A stretch of 64,000 nt of DNA, from the NCBI RefSeq assembly GCF_017165765.1, contig NZ_JAFGZD010000011.1, positions 62,001 to 126,000 of the forward strand. The letters are read 5' to 3'. Shown in pieces: positions 59,853 through 64,000 of the stretch. The translations under genes and the position numbers were made by a program. A model generated the notes under the pieces. It searched no databases and had not been told where the DNA came from. It was given only the letters and a program-made list of their open reading frames with translations. The stretch is from Pseudomonas capsici. GTDB taxonomy: Bacteria > Pseudomonadota > Gammaproteobacteria > Pseudomonadales > Pseudomonadaceae. How positions within the stretch are numbered: position 1 is the first letter of the stretch; each line of letters begins with the position of its first letter.

Positions 59853-60697
59853 TGACTTGCTCCCATGCGCGACTGCGTCGCACTTTGCGCCAGTCGATCC
59901 AGAATCATGGTCAGAATCACGATCGCAATGGCTGCGTTGATCGACCGGGCGATATCAAGCGTACGCACTGCACCATAAATGGACTCACCCAGGCCGCCGG
60001 AGCCTACGATGCCAGCGATCACCACCATGCCAAAAGCCATCATCAGGCTCTGATTGACCCCAGCCATGATGCTCGGCATCGCGAACGGCAAGCGGATCTT
60101 GAAGAACATCTGCAACCCGGTCACACCACTGGCCTCGCCAAGCTCGATGAACTCTCTGGGCGTCATGCGGATCCCCAGGGAAGTCAGACGCAAGGCTGGC
60201 GGCACCGCCACAATGAAAGTGGCCAACAGTGCCGTCCCCGGGCCGTAGCCAAGCAGCGCAATCGCCGGGAGCAGATAGATGTAGGGCGGCAAGGTCTGGA
60301 CCAGATCCAGGCAGGGATCGACCATCCGGTCAAGCATGGGCGTCAGCCCCGCCAGCACACCCACCGGGATCGCGACCAACAACGCCAGAAACGTGGCCGT
60401 GAGCACCAGCGCCAGTGTACTCATCGTCTCGGGCCATAGACCGATCATCGCGCATCCAAGCAATGCCAGCATCGACAGCACGGCAAAACGGATACCTGCC
60501 ATACGCCAGCCGATGAGGCCGACGGCAAGCGCAACGACGTAATGGGGCGGATAGGAAAGGCACCACAGCACGCCTTTGAATCCACCTTCCAGACCATGGT
60601 TGAGCGCATTGAAAACAGATTCGCCGTTCTCGGAAAGCCACTCGAGACCCGCATCGATAGTCGAGTCGAATTGCGCTGAAAAATCGGGCGTGTTCAT
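59849..60697 (-). CDS. Glycine betaine/proline-type ABC transporter permease
   Basis: A 282-residue ProW-like permease. The EAA loop is ELGEASGVTGLQMFFKIRLP and the family stretch is LDLVQTLPPYIYLLPAIALL. The N-terminal part has a longer leader before the first helix than its partner. It is translationally coupled on both sides to the ATPase and the other permease (4-bp overlaps). Confidence 0.88.
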   Translation of the reverse strand: MNTPDFSAQFDSTIDAGLEWLSENGESVFNALNHGLEGGFKGVLWCLSYPPHYVVALAVGLIGWRMAGIRFAVLSMLALLGCAMIGLWPETMSTLALVLTATFLALLVAIPVGVLAGLTPMLDRMVDPCLDLVQTLPPYIYLLPAIALLGYGPGTALLATFIVAVPPALRLTSLGIRMTPREFIELGEASGVTGLQMFFKIRLPFAMPSIMAGVNQSLMMAFGMVVIAGIVGSGGLGESIYGAVRTLDIARSINAAIAIVILTMILDRLAQSATQSRMGASQ

Positions 60698-61812
60698 GCT
60701 GACGTCTCCAGGACGTCGGCCAATTGTCCGGCCGTGCTGTCGTTCGGAATACCTTGAACACCCCGCAGCAGATCACGGGGCGTGGTCACGCCCACCACCA
60801 CGCCATCCTTGACCACCGTTATGGCATCGGCCCTGGACTCCACCGCCAGGCCGATCAACTCGTTGATATCCGCCTCGGCCGAAGCCTGGGGAAACCGTGT
60901 GAGATCACAGGCCGGATTGGCCGCCTCAAAGGTGGCGACAGGTGTCATGACCGAGTGCGCCTTGACCAGATGCAACCTTGAAATACCGGCCACAAACTCG
61001 GCTACATAATCGTCTGCCGGATTGAGAACAATCTCTTCGGCGGTACCGACCTGAATGATCACGCCATCCTTCATGATCGCAATGCGATCACCAATGCGGA
61101 TCGCCTCGTCCAGATCATGGGTGATGAAAACCGCTGACTTGCCCAGATCCTTGGTCAGTTGGCGGAACTCATCCTGCAATTGGCGACGAATCAGAGGATC
61201 GAGCGCACTGAAGGGCTCGTCCATCAGGATGACTTCGGGATTGGCGGTAATCGCCCGCGCCAGCCCTACCCTTTGCTGCATGCCGCCGGACAGTTCGTCG
61301 GGATAGCGTGAGGCCCATTCGGTCAGACCCACCTTTGCCAATGCACGCTCCGCCACCTGATAACGCTCGGCCTTGCCGACACCCTGAACCTCCAGTCCGA
61401 ATGCGGTGTTCTCCAGAACCGTACGATGGGGCAGCAAGGCAACACTCTGGAAGACCATGCCGATATTGCGTGCCCTGACTTCCCGCAGTTTCGCGGGAGA
61501 CAGGGCAGACAGATCGTTGCCCTTGACCAGGACCTTCCCGGAGCTGGGCGTTATCAACTTGTTGAGCAGTCTGATGAGCGTGGATTTGCCACTGCCGGAC
61601 AACCCCATGATGCAGAAGATCTCGCCACGGCGAACCTGAAGGCTGACATTGGAAACCCCGACCACACAGCCATAGTCCTGCAGGATACGGGTTTTGCCGA
61701 GCCCCTCTTGCACTACCGCATCCATTGCAGCCTTGGCGTTATGTCCAAATATCTTCCAGACAGACTGACAATCTACAAGTACTTCGTTGGCGTCTACTTT
61801 AACCGTATTCAT
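60694..61812 (-). CDS. Glycine betaine/proline-type ABC transporter ATP-binding protein
   Basis: A 372-residue ProV/OpuAA-like ATPase. Walker A is GLSGSGKSTLIRLLNKL, signature LSGGMQQRVGLARAI, Walker B VILMDEPFSALDP, and the switch His is in VFITHDLDEAIRIGD. The C-terminal part from about 270 contains a CBS-like regulatory region (DAITVVKDGVVVGVTTPRDL). It is first in the four-gene ABC-regulator run after the binding protein. Confidence 0.9.
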   Translation of the reverse strand: MNTVKVDANEVLVDCQSVWKIFGHNAKAAMDAVVQEGLGKTRILQDYGCVVGVSNVSLQVRRGEIFCIMGLSGSGKSTLIRLLNKLITPSSGKVLVKGNDLSALSPAKLREVRARNIGMVFQSVALLPHRTVLENTAFGLEVQGVGKAERYQVAERALAKVGLTEWASRYPDELSGGMQQRVGLARAITANPEVILMDEPFSALDPLIRRQLQDEFRQLTKDLGKSAVFITHDLDEAIRIGDRIAIMKDGVIIQVGTAEEIVLNPADDYVAEFVAGISRLHLVKAHSVMTPVATFEAANPACDLTRFPQASAEADINELIGLAVESRADAITVVKDGVVVGVTTPRDLLRGVQGIPNDSTAGQLADVLETSA

Positions 61813-61891
61813 TGTTGAGCCTATTGAACCAGTTCACTGGTTTTTCTATTTTTCAATGGATCAGAAATCGGCAGTTAAATGAAAATTCGAT

Positions 61892-62743
61892 TCAGTATTT
61901 TTTGATATTGCCCCAACGCTTCAACAGGTCCGCATGATTATTCGTCCACTCCGTGACGGCTTGATCCATGCTTTTGCCGTCCTTGACCTGGCCATTGATG
62001 GCGGTGATATCGGCCAGTGGAAGGTAGACACTTGCAATGACTTCACGGGCATGAGGGTATTCCTGAGAAAAGCCTTTATGACCGATCCAGTAATAACCTT
62101 GCGGTGGAGGAAAAACACCCTTCGGATCCTTGAGGAACTTGAGATCGAACTTCTGAGCCATCCAGGAAGGTTCCCATACGGTTACCGCAACCCACTCCTT
62201 GCGATCAATGGCTGACTTCAAGGCCGCGGTCATGGCGGCGGTACTGCCTTCGACCAGTTGCAGTTTGATCCCGTAATCCTTGACGGCTTTGCTGGCATCG
62301 CTCATCAGACCCGAGCCGGGCTCGATGCCGATGATTCTTGAACCGAACTTCTCGGCGTTGTCGTTCAATTGCTCAAGCGAATCGATATCGACATATTTAG
62401 GTACTGCAATAGCCTGGTAAAGGCCATACGAAACCGGAGACAGCTTCTCCAGGCGATTCTTGTTCTTGTTCCAGTAGTCCTGGGCAGCATAGTCCGTTTG
62501 AGAAGCCAGGACCTGAATATCCCCTTTGCCCAAGGCAGCATAAGCGATACCCCATTCGGAAAACTCGATGACCTTGACGTTATAGCCTGAGTCTTCAAGC
62601 ACCTTTTTGGTCACACCGGTAATGGGCGTCAAATCCTCCCATGACAGGGTTCCGATCGTAATCGTTTTTTCTTCTGCGCGTACGGGCAACATGATCATGC
62701 CCATCAACGCAACCGCGCAGACGACTTTCCAAATATTCTTCAT
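61892..62743 (-). CDS. Glycine betaine/choline-type substrate-binding protein
   Basis: A 283-residue OpuAC-family binding protein with signal peptide (MKNIWKVVCAVALMGMIMLP then VRAEE). Aromatic residues suited to a quaternary-amine cage occur in IGTLSWEDLTPITG, FSEWGIAYAAL, TVWEPSWMAQKF and QGYYWIGHKGF. The start at 62743 removes a long non-coding-like leader. It lies 79 bp upstream of the ATPase gene. The ligand is probably a betaine or similar cation; exact identity unknown. Confidence 0.88.
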   Translation of the reverse strand: MKNIWKVVCAVALMGMIMLPVRAEEKTITIGTLSWEDLTPITGVTKKVLEDSGYNVKVIEFSEWGIAYAALGKGDIQVLASQTDYAAQDYWNKNKNRLEKLSPVSYGLYQAIAVPKYVDIDSLEQLNDNAEKFGSRIIGIEPGSGLMSDASKAVKDYGIKLQLVEGSTAAMTAALKSAIDRKEWVAVTVWEPSWMAQKFDLKFLKDPKGVFPPPQGYYWIGHKGFSQEYPHAREVIASVYLPLADITAINGQVKDGKSMDQAVTEWTNNHADLLKRWGNIKKY

Positions 62744-62870
62744 GGCATTCCTCGATCTACGTTTGAACTTGTTTTTATAAACTTCCAGACAAGGGAAGTC
62801 CGTGGTGTGAAACTTGAATTTCACCCTCTTGCACTGCTTGCTTTGATGTCCTGACAAACACCGGTCACTG

Positions 62871-63563
62871 TCAGAGTGAGTCAATCGAAAAAGGCAGGTC
62901 TGCTTTCATTCCTTGAGGCGCAATAAACATTTCCATGTTTTCGCGGGAAAGTTCCCAATGCTCGAATACCAGATCGACAACTGCACTTTCATCGCGCTTC
63001 TCGATCGCATCGATAAACGCATCATGGTGCTCGGCAGAAAGTTGCAGCCGTTGCTCCATGTCTTCGTTGCTGGGACGGAAAAAGGTATGACCGATACGGG
63101 CATGATCGATCAGCAGCCTTTCCAGGCTGGGCTCCAGATACTGATTGCCCGCCATTTCACCCATGATGGCGTGGAAACGGTTGTTCTCCACCACCATCAT
63201 CCGTGCATCACGCGACACTGTCGCAGTACGAAATCGTTGCTGGGTTTCCTTCAGGTCCTGTAAATGGCGGGCCTTGAAGTTCTGCACGGCCAGACGTCCT
63301 ATCGCGGCATAGACCATGGGCGCTACCAGAAAGAAGTTGCGCAGCGTCGAATGGTTCATGGGGATCACCCGAGATCCGCGATTTTCCTGGATATCGATGT
63401 AGCCCTCACCGGCAAGACGCCGAAAGACTTCCCGCACCGGGGTTCTGGAAAGACCGTAACGCTCGCTGATCGCCGCTTCGTCCAGCGCCTCGTCAGGGTC
63501 CAGCTCCATCGTGAGAATCTGACGTTTCAGGTCGTCATAGAGCGTGTTTTTGCCGCTTTTCAC
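62871..63563 (-). CDS. GntR-family regulator, FCD domain (paralogue 2)
   Basis: A 230-residue FadR/GntR regulator closely related to that at 56972. HTH: SERYGLSRTPVREVFRRLAG then EGYIDIQ. FCD domain: ENNRFHAIMGEMAGNQYLEP and LLIDHARIGHTFFRP. It lies 127 bp upstream of the betaine-type binding protein on the same strand and likely controls the importer. The palindrome ATGTATACAT at 63658 is its best candidate autoregulatory site. Confidence 0.88.
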   Translation of the reverse strand: MKSGKNTLYDDLKRQILTMELDPDEALDEAAISERYGLSRTPVREVFRRLAGEGYIDIQENRGSRVIPMNHSTLRNFFLVAPMVYAAIGRLAVQNFKARHLQDLKETQQRFRTATVSRDARMMVVENNRFHAIMGEMAGNQYLEPSLERLLIDHARIGHTFFRPSNEDMEQRLQLSAEHHDAFIDAIEKRDESAVVDLVFEHWELSRENMEMFIAPQGMKADLPFSIDSL

Positions 63564-64000
63564 AAAGACCTCCAGAGCAGGCGAATCCGTGCTTACAGCT
63601 TGTTGTTGAATTCAGATTCGCACGGGCCGAAGGCACCGTCAATGCTTTGTATTTTTTATGTATACATAGAAAATACTATAAAAATATCGGGAATCCATTC
63701 ATTTATCCCTTTAAAAACATGGCGTTAAGGGAAAAGCGTCAGTTCTGAATAGTCGCTAACAGGAATGTTTCTTGTCGCAGATTGAACGTCCTGCGAAGAG
63801 GGAGTTGACCGGTGCGATCAGAAGGGATGTCCGAGTGCGCCGCTTATACGACTGCACGCGACCTTCGCAAATGAATTGGCTCTGTCCTCGTTAAGCTCTG
63901 TACGAAATGTTTTCGAGCGAAGGTGAGGCAAGGCAAAAACAGGCGAGGAACGGTCGGAGTCGCGCTCGACTTTACTGGTGTAAATGAGCATTCCGAGCCT
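63564..64000. other. Gene-free region at the right window edge
   Basis: About 440 bp without a convincing coding frame. It holds the promoter and operator of the GntR gene near 63650-63700. From about 63890 there is a purine-rich, repeat-like segment (GAGGCAAGGCAAAAACAGGC) of the kind dispersed in Pseudomonas intergenic regions. No gene start is visible before the edge. Confidence 0.4.
63658..63667. promoter_or_regulatory. Candidate GntR operator upstream of paralogue 2
   Basis: ATGTATACAT, a perfect 10-bp palindrome 95 bp upstream of the 62871 regulator, within an A/T-rich promoter-like stretch. It fits the GTATAC core of FadR-subfamily sites. Confidence 0.5.

Noticed and set aside
1..64000. 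CRISPR arrays, rRNA and tRNA genes
   Set aside because: No regularly spaced direct repeats and no tRNA- or rRNA-like segments were seen by eye; a covariance-model scan could not be run.

Overview
This is a Pseudomonas-type chromosome window, most likely from the P. syringae / P. fluorescens side of the genus. The signs are GC-rich coding with short operons, REP units of the GTGGGAGG..GCTTGC..GGCGA type, a DUF6124 gene, TrmK, an OsmC-YcaO fusion, xylFGH-xylA-xylR, and many LysR/TetR/HxlR/GntR regulators paired divergently with small redox enzymes. No rRNA, tRNA or CRISPR array was seen. Function calls come from reading motifs in the translated sequence; no database search was run.

Layout. 0-12.2 kb: a truncated MFS transporter, a DoxX/HxlR pair, OsmC-YcaO, several oxidoreductase/regulator pairs (AKR-LysR, quinone oxidoreductase-TetR, AraC-AKR-NTF2) and a GntP-type permease. 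12.4-16.8 kb: small unknown proteins and a MocR regulator facing a GNAT-AzoR-AhpD-like operon. 17-21.6 kb: two lipoproteins, a 48-residue ORF with a strong ribosome binding site, an Old Yellow Enzyme/LysR pair and a second LysR. 21.7-28.2 kb: a six-gene 2-aminoethylphosphonate operon: PhnT ATPase, fused PhnU-type permease, PhnX hydrolase, PhnS binding protein, a FAD amine oxidase and a PhnZ-like HD oxygenase. It has neither the PhnW transaminase nor PhnY. A diverged 50-bp repeat brackets 16.7-28.2 kb.

29.4-36.85 kb is an accessory island bracketed by two nearly identical, oppositely oriented 185/186-bp MITE-like elements. Inside are a PLD-like protein whose 5' end is cut by an in-frame stop, a decayed IS1182-type element whose inverted repeats also enclose a barstar-like gene, and an AT-rich three-gene operon. 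That operon encodes a soluble histidine kinase with an N-terminal TPR-like region, a receiver-only response regulator and a PIN-domain nuclease. Its layout resembles the Detocs two-component defence systems, but the effector is a stand-alone PIN protein. This is the best candidate for an undescribed system here.

36.9-51.1 kb: HxlR/NmrA, trmK, two lipoproteins, a flavin-binding protein, the xylose operon (xylA-F-G-H with divergent xylR and no xylB), an orphan ABC binding protein, a TetR/GST pair with two operator-like repeats, and a DUF6124 protein. 51.5-63.6 kb: two minus-strand modules, each headed by a paralogous GntR/FCD regulator. One has a FAD oxidase, MFS carrier, DHDPS-like lyase and aldehyde dehydrogenase. 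The other has a glycine-betaine-type ABC importer and a GlxA/AraC regulator. They plausibly take up and degrade one quaternary amine or cyclic amino acid. Candidate GntR operators lie upstream of both regulators.
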